Positions 5,078 to 12,510 of a DNA stretch of 64,000 bases are shown here, one piece after another (position 1 is the stretch's first letter; every line of letters starts with the position of its first letter). Source of the DNA: a virus. The translations under genes and the position numbers were made by a program. The notes below the pieces were generated by a model. That model did no database searches, was not told the DNA's origin, and saw only the letters and a program-made list of their open reading frames with translations. The DNA is taken from positions 1 to 64,000 of IMG/VR virus record IMGVR_UViG_3300046787_000206; one strand, 5' to 3'.

Positions 5078-5385
5078 TGATTAACCGTAACGTATCCTCT
5101 ACCCAGGCTAACGGCATGATGGGTGGACCTCGAGGTAAGAAGGGCACTTACCTAATGGGAAATCTAGCAGAAACTAGCGGAACAACATATGGTGGTCAGG
5201 GCCTTGGATGGTACTGGCAGGGATACCCGTCTGTAATTGGCGGAATGACCGAATACGACCCATCAGCACTCATGCCAGGCTCCAATATGGAGGCTGTCCG
5301 ACAGAGCGAAGTATCTACTAGCAAAGTTGGCGGAGGAGCTGCCCAGGCAGAAGTACCCGACTACGGTGGCACTGCCGCTTATTAA
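5077..5385 (+). CDS. Hypothetical Gly-rich protein
   Basis: A 102-residue protein rich in Gly, Tyr and Trp (for example GGQGLGWYWQGYP), with an Ala/Gly-rich tail. No motif is recognised. It starts within the stop codon of the preceding gene and is followed by about 50 non-coding bases. The composition suggests an extended structural protein. This is inference. Confidence 0.65.
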   Translation: MINRNVSSTQANGMMGGPRGKKGTYLMGNLAETSGTTYGGQGLGWYWQGYPSVIGGMTEYDPSALMPGSNMEAVRQSEVSTSKVGGGAAQAEVPDYGGTAAY

Positions 5386-5438
5386 ACCGTTTTAATTCGT
5401 TACAAAATATGGGGAACTCAACTTAGATTGAGGATGTA

Positions 5439-5708
5439 ATGAGACTTTTTGGAAATGTAATTATGCGCATTGTTGCGACGTTTGTCGCATCTGCGCTAGG
5501 CGTCATCGGGGCTGGCGCTATTGGTGGCGTGCCTATCTGGGCCGCTGCAATGATGGGCGGAATCTTGGCCGTAGCCAAGGTAGTAGAACTACTAGCCCTG
5601 GCATTCCTTGAAGACGGCAAGCTTACACTTGCCGAAATCAACGCTGCTTTCCGTCAGACTATTGCGCTGAAGAACGTGACCGAAGAAGAGGAGAAGCTGA
5701 AAAAATAA
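5439..5708 (+). CDS. Holin-like membrane protein (paralogue A)
   Basis: An 89-residue protein with two hydrophobic segments (about residues 8-30 and 32-55), then DGKLTLAEINAAF (about 58-70) and a charged tail. Small proteins with N-terminal membrane segments and an EF-hand-like DGKLT.EEI tail are common holin candidates in actinophages. It overlaps the secreted Pro-rich protein gene by one base and resembles the protein at 8552. GAGG lies upstream of the ATG. Confidence 0.75.
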   Translation: MRLFGNVIMRIVATFVASALGVIGAGAIGGVPIWAAAMMGGILAVAKVVELLALAFLEDGKLTLAEINAAFRQTIALKNVTEEEEKLKK

Positions 5709-7861
5709 TGAGAACCCTGCGCTTATTCGCAGCACTATTCGTAGCATTCGGTTCCTTATTTTTCGCCACTCCCGCACACGCCACAACTCTTGAAGAGTCC
5801 CAGGCAGCACTAGCTGCTGGACAGCAAGAGGTAATTGACGCTACTCAAGCCAAGTTTGACACTGCTGCGCTTGTAGCGTCCGCCAGTCAAGATGTCACGG
5901 ATGCCCAGGCTGCCTACGACACAGCTCACGCTGCAAAGCTTGCAAGTGCAGTAATAACGCCTGCCGTTACTACTTCTGTGGCTCAAGAGCAGGTTATTAA
6001 CGGAACCTTTGACACCGCAAATAACTGGTCAAACATTGGCATGGGGTCGCCTTCTACAGTTCTTAACTCCAACATTGCCCGTGTCTACAACGGAGTGCTC
6101 GTAGGCTCTTACATCTACAACTTTATGTCCCAAACTGGGGCCTTTCCATCCCCAGTTAGGCAAGTTACATTCTCGTATGACATGTCTAACAACAACAATA
6201 ACGATGGAAACCGCCCACAGGCAGATGGCTACCGTGTAGAGTTTCGTACCTATAACGCTGCGGGTCAGCGCCTAAACTACTACAACACTGGCGACCGTGC
6301 AGACATCTTTGGCTGGACGCACTTTACCGCTACCTACACCCTGCCAGATGATGCTGTACGTTGGGACATCGGATTCCGTCTGGTGGACAACGGGTACTGG
6401 AATGGTAACTTCGCTGGAAGCCTAGACAACGTCAGCTTGATTGCTGGGGTAACTACCACTATTCCCGCTGTAACTACTTACGGTGAGACAGAGACTGCCG
6501 CAGATGTTGCGGCTCAAACTGCGCTCACTGTGGCACAGCTTGCTTATAGCTCTGCTGTGGCAGCCGATAATACTGCTCAGGCACGCCTAGACGCCGCTGT
6601 AGCAGCCCTTCCAGGACTAGAGGCGGCAGTTGTTGCGCTGACCCCTGTTCCAGCCCCAGAGCCTACCACAGAGCCTACTCCTACCCCGACTCCTGAGCAG
6701 CCTTGGTGGGCTCAGGAAAATGGTGAGGGAGAAACGGTAACTATCACAGCGCCTGCTGGATGGCAGTTCTACTCCGTGCGGGCATGGTACGGCTCCCCGA
6801 CCGATGCAACTTGTGGTGCAGACGTGTCTTCCGCTCTCGGTGCGCTAATGATTGGTCAAAGCACAGTAACGGTTGCTTTGGATAACGGTACGTTTGGAGA
6901 CCCTTGCGGGGGCGTAGTAAAAGTTACTCGTCTGACTTGGTCAATAGTCTTGAGCCAGCCAGTAGTGCCAGTTGAACCAACGCCAGAACCAACCCCGCAA
7001 CCAACAGTTGAGCCAAGTCCAGCCCCAACAGTGGACCCACAACCCCCAGTGGTGGTAGAACCAACACCAACACCAGAGCCAAGTCCCGAGCCTTCACCAA
7101 TCCCGACCACAGAACCCACCCCAGAACCAACACCAACACCAAGCCCAGCACCTGCACCGTCTCCTTCTCCAGAACCTACTCCTGAGCCTACACCAACACC
7201 TAGCCCTACGCCAGAGCCTACAATAGACCCAGCTCCTACACCGACACCTGAACCGACACCAACTGAAGAGCCAACTCCAACTCCTACCCCTGAGGAGACT
7301 GTTGAACCAACCCCTGAGCCTACCCTTCCACCTGAGGAAGAGCCAGCACCTGCACCTGCGCCGAGCGAGGAACCTGTTGTCGAGCCAAAGCCGAATGAGC
7401 CTGAACCGACACCAGAGCCAAAGCCGAGCCATCCCACCGAAGAATCCTCCGTTGCCCTAATCGAAGACCTCTCTTCGGTTGCTCCTGAGAAGCTTTCGGA
7501 TGCTCAGGTGGAGCAGCTTGTAGAAGCAGCTCTCGTAGTGTTTGAGACTGCTGCACAGGGCTCTCCTGAGTACGAGCAGGCACTAGAGGCATTGGCTGTA
7601 GCTGCTCAGGCAGACGACGAAGAGCTGCCAGCAGAACTAGCCGCTATCCCACTACTGGGTGATGTTGCTGGAGCGGCTCTGGAGTTCTTCAACGACCTAG
7701 GTAACCTAGGTGCTGACATGTCTCCTAAGGAGCGTGCCAAGGCCGAGAAAACTATCGTGGGTGCCGTCATCGTCGGTCAGGTAGCATCTATGGCTACTGC
7801 AGCCGCTGGGGCAGCCGCAGCCTCTGCATCATCCTCCTCCTCAACTAGAAAGATAAAGTAA
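5708..7861 (+). CDS. Secreted multidomain protein with Pro-rich region
   Basis: A 717-residue protein. Residues 1-25 are a clear signal peptide ending ATPAHA. Alanine-rich helices follow (about 28-80). Next comes a beta-sandwich region like carbohydrate-binding modules (about 95-245, with an NGTFDT start and a SLDNVSL end), a second helical stretch and a short Trp-containing domain (about 335-415). Then there are about 160 residues of P-T-P-E-P repeats (416-577), and an acidic, Ala-rich C-terminus with a hydrophobic segment (about 690-708) and a basic end. The layout is that of a wall-spanning bacterial surface protein. It lies inside the lysis block between two holin-like paralogues. Confidence 0.8.
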   Translation: MRTLRLFAALFVAFGSLFFATPAHATTLEESQAALAAGQQEVIDATQAKFDTAALVASASQDVTDAQAAYDTAHAAKLASAVITPAVTTSVAQEQVINGTFDTANNWSNIGMGSPSTVLNSNIARVYNGVLVGSYIYNFMSQTGAFPSPVRQVTFSYDMSNNNNNDGNRPQADGYRVEFRTYNAAGQRLNYYNTGDRADIFGWTHFTATYTLPDDAVRWDIGFRLVDNGYWNGNFAGSLDNVSLIAGVTTTIPAVTTYGETETAADVAAQTALTVAQLAYSSAVAADNTAQARLDAAVAALPGLEAAVVALTPVPAPEPTTEPTPTPTPEQPWWAQENGEGETVTITAPAGWQFYSVRAWYGSPTDATCGADVSSALGALMIGQSTVTVALDNGTFGDPCGGVVKVTRLTWSIVLSQPVVPVEPTPEPTPQPTVEPSPAPTVDPQPPVVVEPTPTPEPSPEPSPIPTTEPTPEPTPTPSPAPAPSPSPEPTPEPTPTPSPTPEPTIDPAPTPTPEPTPTEEPTPTPTPEETVEPTPEPTLPPEEEPAPAPAPSEEPVVEPKPNEPEPTPEPKPSHPTEESSVALIEDLSSVAPEKLSDAQVEQLVEAALVVFETAAQGSPEYEQALEALAVAAQADDEELPAELAAIPLLGDVAGAALEFFNDLGNLGADMSPKERAKAEKTIVGAVIVGQVASMATAAAGAAAASASSSSSTRKIK

Positions 7862-8049
7862 TGAAGAAACTATGGAAAGGCGTCGTCACTGTCGTCCGTG
7901 ACATCATCGACCAGGCTTGGACCCTCCTTGGAATGGTCGTGGCTTGGTTGGTTTTAGAGGGTTCAGCACGAGATGTTGTTGGTAACCTTATTGTCATAAC
8001 GCTATTTATTTGGGTCATCACATACCGACTACGCAACCCTAAAGAATAA
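7861..8049 (+). CDS. Small membrane protein
   Basis: A 62-residue protein with two hydrophobic segments (about residues 19-33 and 40-56) and a basic N-terminus (MKKLWKG) and C-terminus (YRLRNPKE). The size and topology suit a holin or antiholin. It starts inside the stop of the secreted protein gene (TAATG) and is followed by the M23 peptidase gene. The position supports a lysis role, which is inferred. Confidence 0.7.
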   Translation: MKKLWKGVVTVVRDIIDQAWTLLGMVVAWLVLEGSARDVVGNLIVITLFIWVITYRLRNPKE

Positions 8050-8066
8050 CTAGACTAAGGATTATC

Positions 8067-8549
8067 ATGGCTTTTACTCCATGGAAACTACCATTCCCTG
8101 AAAAAAAGGTAACAGAACACTACGGTGAGATGAGTGACTTCCGTAAGAAAAACAAAATGCAGCCTCACTCGGGTACTGACTGGGCACAGCCTGGTGGGAC
8201 CAAGATTCCAGCCGTAGGTAACGGCCGAATCAAGTTTGTCGGAGAATCTAAGATTCTCGGTAATGTAATCGTCCAGTCTATTGCCGATAAAGAAGGCAAC
8301 ATCTGGTACATCGGTTACTGCCACCTGCAGAAGGTTCCAACTCTCAAGGTTGGCGACCCAATCAAGGTTGGCGAGACTATCGGTCTTGTCGGAACCACTG
8401 GCTCTGCATCTAGCGGAAACCACCTTCACGCCACCGCTAGCCGCAAGGTTAAGGGCGTATTTGGTGTCACCACTGACAAGGTTGACCTTGTCAAGCTAAC
8501 TAACAAGAACTCAACCCCTGTAGCTCCTGCTGCTGGAAAGGTGGCTTAA
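8067..8549 (+). CDS. M23-family peptidase (endolysin)
   Basis: A 160-residue single-domain M23 peptidase with zinc ligands in HSGTD (His34, Asp38) and HLH (119-121) and an additional His86 in YCHLQ. M23 enzymes cut peptide cross-links in peptidoglycan. There is no signal peptide, so it would need a holin. It has an AAGGA ribosome binding site and is flanked by membrane protein genes on both sides, the usual lysis cassette. A virion role cannot be excluded, since the tape measure carries a second M23 domain. Confidence 0.88.
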   Translation: MAFTPWKLPFPEKKVTEHYGEMSDFRKKNKMQPHSGTDWAQPGGTKIPAVGNGRIKFVGESKILGNVIVQSIADKEGNIWYIGYCHLQKVPTLKVGDPIKVGETIGLVGTTGSASSGNHLHATASRKVKGVFGVTTDKVDLVKLTNKNSTPVAPAAGKVA

Positions 8550-8551
8550 TA

Positions 8552-8944
8552 ATGAAGCCTCTAGTAAAACAGATTATCGCTCGTGCGATTGGTCTCCTGT
8601 TCGCAACCTTCTTCGCTGGTACTGGTGTTGGTGCAATTGCTACCAACGGTGACTGGGTACTAGGTTCACTTATCGGTGTTGGTTCAGCATTCGCTGTTGT
8701 ACTAACTACTATCGGTGTAACCCTTGCTTGGTCAGGTACTCTTGACGCACAGGACATCGCTAATGCGTTTCGAGCCGCTGTGGCTAAAGCCGCAGAAGGA
8801 AACGAAAACCTCGAAGCAGCCTTGAAGGTTGAAGAGGACGGGGACTTCACTTTCGAAGACGTCAACTGGGATTCAGATGACGAACTAGACGGTGAAGACG
8901 ACGACGACGACGCCCTAGTAACACCAGGCGAAGACGCCAAGTAA
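8552..8944 (+). CDS. Holin-like membrane protein (paralogue B)
   Basis: A 130-residue protein with two hydrophobic segments (about residues 10-30 and 35-60), then SGTLDAQDIANAFRAAVAKA, then a very acidic tail with runs of Asp and Glu. The middle part aligns with DGKLTLAEINAAFRQTIA of the protein at 5439, so the two are paralogues with different tails. Position after the M23 gene suggests a holin. The acidic tail is absent from paralogue A and may be regulatory. Confidence 0.75.
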   Translation: MKPLVKQIIARAIGLLFATFFAGTGVGAIATNGDWVLGSLIGVGSAFAVVLTTIGVTLAWSGTLDAQDIANAFRAAVAKAAEGNENLEAALKVEEDGDFTFEDVNWDSDDELDGEDDDDDALVTPGEDAK

Positions 8945-9126
8945 TGATTCCACGTAAGGTCGCAGTACCGAACAACCGTCAATCGGTTGCTTCGGTCACT
9001 GCGCCTTATCGAGGTGCTGCGTATGACAAAGCACCTAGCAATAAGCCATCGGTCCTAAGTTGGGCACAGGCAGGTCGCCAGAACTCGGAAGGGTTCGGTG
9101 GAGGCCGTCTTATTGGAGGAAAATAA
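8944..9126 (+). CDS. Hypothetical small basic protein
   Basis: A 60-residue basic protein (MIPRKVAVPNNRQ ... GGGRLIGGK), without cysteine or membrane segments and unrecognised. Its ATG overlaps the stop of the holin-like gene. A strong terminator follows within 50 bases, so it ends the lysis operon. It is low-complexity at both ends. Confidence 0.65.
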   Translation: MIPRKVAVPNNRQSVASVTAPYRGAAYDKAPSNKPSVLSWAQAGRQNSEGFGGGRLIGGK

Positions 9127-9170
9127 GAACTACAGTTACTGCCCATAAAAGGAGTGTGCCTGTATCTCCG

Positions 9171-9210
9171 AAGACCCGCAGCTTTCGAGCTAGCGGGTCT
9201 TTGGAGTTTT
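9171..9210 (+). terminator. Rho-independent terminator with TTCG tetraloop
   Basis: AAGACCCGC (9171-9179) pairs with GCGGGTCTT (9193-9201). Inside, AGCT/AGCT closes a TTCG loop. TTTTT lies at 9207-9211. Confidence 0.88.
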
Positions 9211-9345
9211 TGGCCAACCAGTGTAGGAAAGTCATGAATAAAGTGCAGAGTAATGCTGCGGAACCAAAAATCAACGTAAGCATACTATGACTATACACGA
9301 ACAATAGCGGACAATTAGAAGAGTTTATTTTCTCTAGGAGTCTTT

Positions 9346-9696
9346 GTGGACCAAACCCTCGCAGCCATCCTTGGCACTAGTACGCTAATCGTTGCTATCA
9401 CTGGGGCACTACTGGGCCTTCGAAGCATAATCCTTCCTGTATGGAAGCGCTTCAAGTTGTTCATGGACAAGTGGGACATGTTCATGACGGACTGGGAGGG
9501 GGAGCCTTCACGCAAGGGGCGTGGACGAGTTCCTGGAGTTATGGAGCGCTTAAATAAACTAGATGGTGAGCTCAGCCATAATGGAGGTTCCTCCATAAAA
9601 GACGCTGTAAAGCGGATTGAGACCAAACTAGTCGAGATTGATGAGAGACTAGAAGAAGGCACACGTCGCTTCGAACAGATTGAGAAGAGCAAATAA
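9346..9696 (+). CDS. Membrane-anchored coiled-coil protein, DUF2746-like
   Basis: A 116-residue protein starting at GTG with TAGGAG ten bases upstream. One N-terminal membrane segment (about residues 5-30) is followed by a basic stretch and a C-terminal coiled coil. The phrase NGGSSIKDAVKRIE resembles the N-G-G-x-S-I-K/R-D-A signature of the DUF2746 proteins found next to lysis genes in mycobacteriophages. The role there is unknown, and a holin accessory is often assumed. The next gene overlaps by one base. Confidence 0.7.
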   Translation: MDQTLAAILGTSTLIVAITGALLGLRSIILPVWKRFKLFMDKWDMFMTDWEGEPSRKGRGRVPGVMERLNKLDGELSHNGGSSIKDAVKRIETKLVEIDERLEEGTRRFEQIEKSK

Positions 9697-10226
9697 TGGA
9701 CGGTAGACCATACATCATTCCTTCTAAGGGAATCGATGCCCCAAGTCTTTCAAAGACTAACTATGGCGAGAAGCTGGGCGGCAAGATTAAGAAGGGCATG
9801 ACTGTCCTAGCCAAGGCGCACGCTGGAGACGTCAAGGAACGTAAAGCCAAAGCTGTTGCTCACGCCAAGAGCGTGGAGTTTTTGGCTAGTGCAGACGCAC
9901 GTGGGCAGATGGAGCGTAGCGGTAAAGCAGCGCCTCAGTACAAATCTTCTAAGATTAACCAGCCTCACCTAGATGCTAAAGCTGGCCTTGATAAAGCTAA
10001 GTCAAATGCTAGTAGCTTTCCTTCATCACCTATGGTGAACCGACCTAGTGGTGGCTCACCAGTCATCTCTTCTTATGGAAAGAACTCCCGAGGTCGCCGT
10101 GTAGTAGCTCCACAGGGAGCTCCAGGGGCCGCAACTGCTAAGCGAGTTCCTAAGCGAGCGACAGGTACGTTTGCTCCACGACCAGGCCACGGAGGCCAAA
10201 GCGGAGCCCAATTCCGTTCTTTGTAA
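9696..10226 (+). CDS. Hypothetical basic protein
   Basis: A 176-residue protein, strongly basic, with an Ala/Lys-rich helical part (about residues 30-110) and a Gly/Pro/Arg-rich, probably disordered C-terminus. No motif is recognised. Coupled to the previous gene by a TAATG overlap. The composition suggests nucleic-acid or scaffold binding inside the capsid, but nothing proves it. Confidence 0.65.
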   Translation: MDGRPYIIPSKGIDAPSLSKTNYGEKLGGKIKKGMTVLAKAHAGDVKERKAKAVAHAKSVEFLASADARGQMERSGKAAPQYKSSKINQPHLDAKAGLDKAKSNASSFPSSPMVNRPSGGSPVISSYGKNSRGRRVVAPQGAPGAATAKRVPKRATGTFAPRPGHGGQSGAQFRSL

Positions 10227-10239
10227 TTAGCCTTACAAA

Positions 10240-10268
10240 TTGACGAAAATACGTCAAGCTCGTATTAG
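10240..10268 (+). promoter_or_regulatory. Strong promoter with an inverted repeat over the -35
   Basis: TTGACG (10240-10245) and TATTAG (10263-10268) are separated by 17 bases. TTGACG-AAAATA-CGTCAA (10240-10257) is a perfect inverted repeat on the -35, which could be an operator. AAGGAG and the gene at 10286 follow. Confidence 0.6.
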
Positions 10269-10285
10269 AACTTAAGGAGTTAATC

Positions 10286-10555
10286 ATGGCCACATGCGCA
10301 AACTGCACTAACACAGCGCTATACACATACCAGGTAACCGAGGACTTCGGCATTGACTACTGTCAGTACCACCTACCTACTTTCCTGTCTAAGCTAAAGT
10401 ACACAGGGGCTTTGAAGCCTAAGGCTGTAGAACCTGTGGTTGAGGTCAAGGCTCCGAAGAAGAAGTCTTCAACACCAGTTGTTGAAGAGCCAGTTGTTGA
10501 AGAAGCCCCAGTTGTTGAGGTTGCTCCAGCAGAAGAGGCTCCAGTAGGCGAATAA
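10286..10555 (+). CDS. Small zinc-binding protein with acidic tail
   Basis: An 89-residue protein. CANC (residues 4-7) and C-x2-H (CQYH, about 26-29) form a likely zinc site. The C-terminal half repeats V-V-E-E-P/A and is acidic and probably disordered. It follows a good promoter and AAGGAG. The stop overlaps the next start by one base. It starts the head-gene operon. Function unknown. Confidence 0.7.
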   Translation: MATCANCTNTALYTYQVTEDFGIDYCQYHLPTFLSKLKYTGALKPKAVEPVVEVKAPKKKSSTPVVEEPVVEEAPVVEVAPAEEAPVGE

Positions 10556-10797
10556 TGCCTATTGTACGCAAGTTTGCCGTACAGGGACACGCAGTTCCTC
10601 ACGGCTACCAACGACCACTCGGACCATTCCCAGCAGAGATTTTAAGACAATCTCCTGTTGTATATGAGAACTCCGAACACACCGACTCCTTACACGAAGC
10701 ACTAGACGATGTACGCATGTTTCGATGCAGAGATTGTCGAGATGTACTGTACGAGGATGAGCTCGACCTTCACGTATGTGAGGACGAGGAAGAATAG
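10555..10797 (+). CDS. Small zinc-finger-like protein
   Basis: An 80-residue protein. The C-terminus FRCRDCRDVL...LHVC contains C-x2-C and H-x-C, which together could bind one zinc ion. The end is acidic (EDEEE). The start lies in the stop codon of the preceding gene. Its place between an acidic zinc protein and the PASTA protein gives no functional clue. Confidence 0.7.
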   Translation: MPIVRKFAVQGHAVPHGYQRPLGPFPAEILRQSPVVYENSEHTDSLHEALDDVRMFRCRDCRDVLYEDELDLHVCEDEEE

Positions 10798-10802
10798 ATT
10801 TC

Positions 10803-10814
10803 CCCGTGCACGGG
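10803..10814. promoter_or_regulatory. 12-bp perfect palindrome upstream of the PASTA gene
   Basis: CCCGTGCACGGG lies 34 bases before the ATG at 10848, flanked by T and A runs. It could be an operator or an mRNA leader hairpin. Confidence 0.3.
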
Positions 10815-10847
10815 AAAGTTACAAATCACTCTAGAGAAAGATAAATC

Positions 10848-11288
10848 ATGGCAGTAAATGAAAACGGAAACCTCGTCGATGACGCAGGTAACGTAGCTGT
10901 TGACTTCGTGTGGGGAAACTTCCCACTACAGCCAAACGACGTACGTGTTGAGAACGGTGGAGCAGTCCTAGACTTCGCACTTGACAACCACGTAATCGCA
11001 GAAGCTGGATGGAACGGCTACCCACTGTACACCCCAAACACTGACGGCGAGTTTGTGTCGGGAGTTGCTTACGCAACCGTACCTAACCTAGTTGGCAAGA
11101 CTGAGGCTCGTGCAACCGCACTCCTAGTTGACGCTGGCCTAGTTATCGGAACCGTAACTACCACCGCTACTGGCGCAACCGCTGACAACAACGGCAAGGT
11201 TAAGACCCAGTCTATTGCCGCTGGTGCTGACAGCATCGCCCTAGGCACCGCAGTTAACGCAGTTCTATACGCTTACGTAGCTCCGTAA
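10848..11288 (+). CDS. PASTA-domain structural protein
   Basis: A 146-residue protein. An N-terminal domain (about residues 1-70, with VDFVWGNFPLQPND) resembles small structural proteins of actinophages. A PASTA domain follows (about 75-144: TVPNLVGKTEARATALL ... GLVIGTV). PASTA domains are known from Ser/Thr kinases and penicillin-binding proteins, where they bind peptidoglycan. In a phage such a domain could decorate the capsid and bind the cell surface. It lies just upstream of the packaging genes, which favours a virion role. Confidence 0.75.
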   Translation: MAVNENGNLVDDAGNVAVDFVWGNFPLQPNDVRVENGGAVLDFALDNHVIAEAGWNGYPLYTPNTDGEFVSGVAYATVPNLVGKTEARATALLVDAGLVIGTVTTTATGATADNNGKVKTQSIAAGADSIALGTAVNAVLYAYVAP

Positions 11289-11294
11289 TAACTA

Positions 11295-12023
11295 ATGGCT
11301 ATTCCAGCTGGGCCGTCTAACTCCTCAAGTAGATACATGTCGAAAGAGGAGTTAGCGGCGCAGACTGGGGGCATCCTCTCCAACAACCCAGGCCTTAGCT
11401 ACGACCGTAGAACTAGTCAGGGGCGTGCAGCAGGACGTGTGTTTAACGATGTGCTCAGTGAACTAGATATTAAGACTGGCCTCCAAGGTGCAGGCGATTT
11501 TTACTATGGGGAGCAAAAAGGCTACGGAGTACAGGAAGAGCTAGAAAACGATAGCAACCTTCCAACCTTTGTAGAGTATGACATCCCTACATCTTCCACT
11601 AACTACAGCCGTCCACGTACAGTAGCCGCTGGGTATGACCCAAGCCGTGAGACCTTGACTGTAGTCTTTCGTGATGGAACAGTGTACAACTACTATCAGA
11701 TTACTAAAGAAGAATGGCTAGCGTTCTATGCCTCATTCTCCAAAGGTAAGCACTGGCTAAACTCTAAAAACTCTAAGCAGTCTTACGATGGCGTGTTCCT
11801 CGACCGACCACGTGGTGATGCAGACGTCGCTAACTTAGACCCACGAATTCTAGAAGCTATCTATAGAGTAGCTAGAACAACACAGATTCTTCAGACCAAG
11901 GTTACTCACACAAAGCTTCAAGCCCGCCCGATTACCGCTAAGGTCGGTAAGACCTACGCAGGGCAGAACCCGTCAAGAGGCGGAACCAACCCCTTCAAAC
12001 AACGCAAACCACGCAGTAAATAG
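11295..12023 (+). CDS. KTSC-domain protein
   Basis: A 242-residue protein. Residues about 99-156 match the KTSC domain (sheet YDPSRETLTVVFRDGTVYNY, then a helix ending KGKHWLN). KTSC is a small domain of unknown function found in phage proteins and beside lysyl-tRNA synthetases. The N- and C-terminal parts are polar, and the C-terminus is basic (PFKQRKPRSK). The position upstream of the terminase suggests a head or packaging accessory role. Confidence 0.75.
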   Translation: MAIPAGPSNSSSRYMSKEELAAQTGGILSNNPGLSYDRRTSQGRAAGRVFNDVLSELDIKTGLQGAGDFYYGEQKGYGVQEELENDSNLPTFVEYDIPTSSTNYSRPRTVAAGYDPSRETLTVVFRDGTVYNYYQITKEEWLAFYASFSKGKHWLNSKNSKQSYDGVFLDRPRGDADVANLDPRILEAIYRVARTTQILQTKVTHTKLQARPITAKVGKTYAGQNPSRGGTNPFKQRKPRSK

Positions 12024-12029
12024 GAACAC

Positions 12030-12350
12030 ATGCCCAAGGTACACAACATCGGAAAAAAACACTTCGTACAATACTTCAGACTTCCAGCTGACTGGAAGGG
12101 CAAGTTTATGGTCCGTGGAGAGACGCAAGAAATTGAAGAACCCTTTCGCACTTCTAATCCACTTATGCTGAGACTTCCGTTTTATAGGGTATTAGTCTTG
12201 GGTAAGTGGACTGGCTACCAGCCAGATGAGGAAACCGCACTCAGCAGTGCGATGCAAGGACGGGTACTAAAAGATGAAGATTTTCAAGAAGGCTGGACAG
12301 CCCCAGCGTACAAAACTCCAAACGAGGATATCTGGGATTGGGACGTCTGA
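12030..12350 (+). CDS. Hypothetical protein upstream of terminase
   Basis: A 106-residue protein with a mixed alpha/beta composition, several Trp and Phe residues and an acidic C-terminus (NEDIWDWDV). No motif is recognised. It follows the KTSC gene by six bases, and the next gene overlaps its 3' end. It is placed where small terminases or terminase accessories are often found, but it shows no helix-turn-helix pattern. Confidence 0.65.
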   Translation: MPKVHNIGKKHFVQYFRLPADWKGKFMVRGETQEIEEPFRTSNPLMLRLPFYRVLVLGKWTGYQPDEETALSSAMQGRVLKDEDFQEGWTAPAYKTPNEDIWDWDV

Positions 12351-12510
12351 GCTCGTAATTTGGGCCGAGAACTCCCTCTCTGAGATTGGCCGCAACGTTG
12401 CAGGCCTTGGAGAAAAAACCTTTGAACGATACGCAGAGGCTGAGATAGCTGCTGAAGCACTGCTCGCTATCTGCCAGGAGCTAAAGAAACGGTCATCAGA
12501 TGTTCTCTGA
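12274..12510 (+). CDS. Hypothetical small protein, possible terminase accessory
   Basis: A frame of up to 78 residues ending inside the large terminase start. The C-terminal half is a well-formed helix (ERYAEAEIAAEALLAICQELKKR). The ATG at 12274 overlaps the preceding gene by 77 bases. The coding signal is clear only from about 12350, and no ATG, GTG or TTG with a good ribosome binding site is seen there, so the start is uncertain. The position directly before terL suggests a small-terminase-like helper. This is weak inference. Confidence 0.5.
   Translation: MKIFKKAGQPQRTKLQTRISGIGTSELVIWAENSLSEIGRNVAGLGEKTFERYAEAEIAAEALLAICQELKKRSSDVL

Noticed and set aside
6856-7437. A long minus-strand frame opposite the Pro-rich region (Gly/Ser/Val repeat)
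   Set aside because: It is the mirror of the P-T-P-E-P repeat: low-complexity sense codons produce an open antisense frame. No start signal.
9110-9304. A minus-strand frame of 64 codons with two hydrophobic stretches
   Set aside because: It runs through the TTCG-loop terminator and into the end of the gene at 8944, has no ribosome binding site and would be a lone minus-strand gene in a plus-strand operon. Kept only as a remote possibility.
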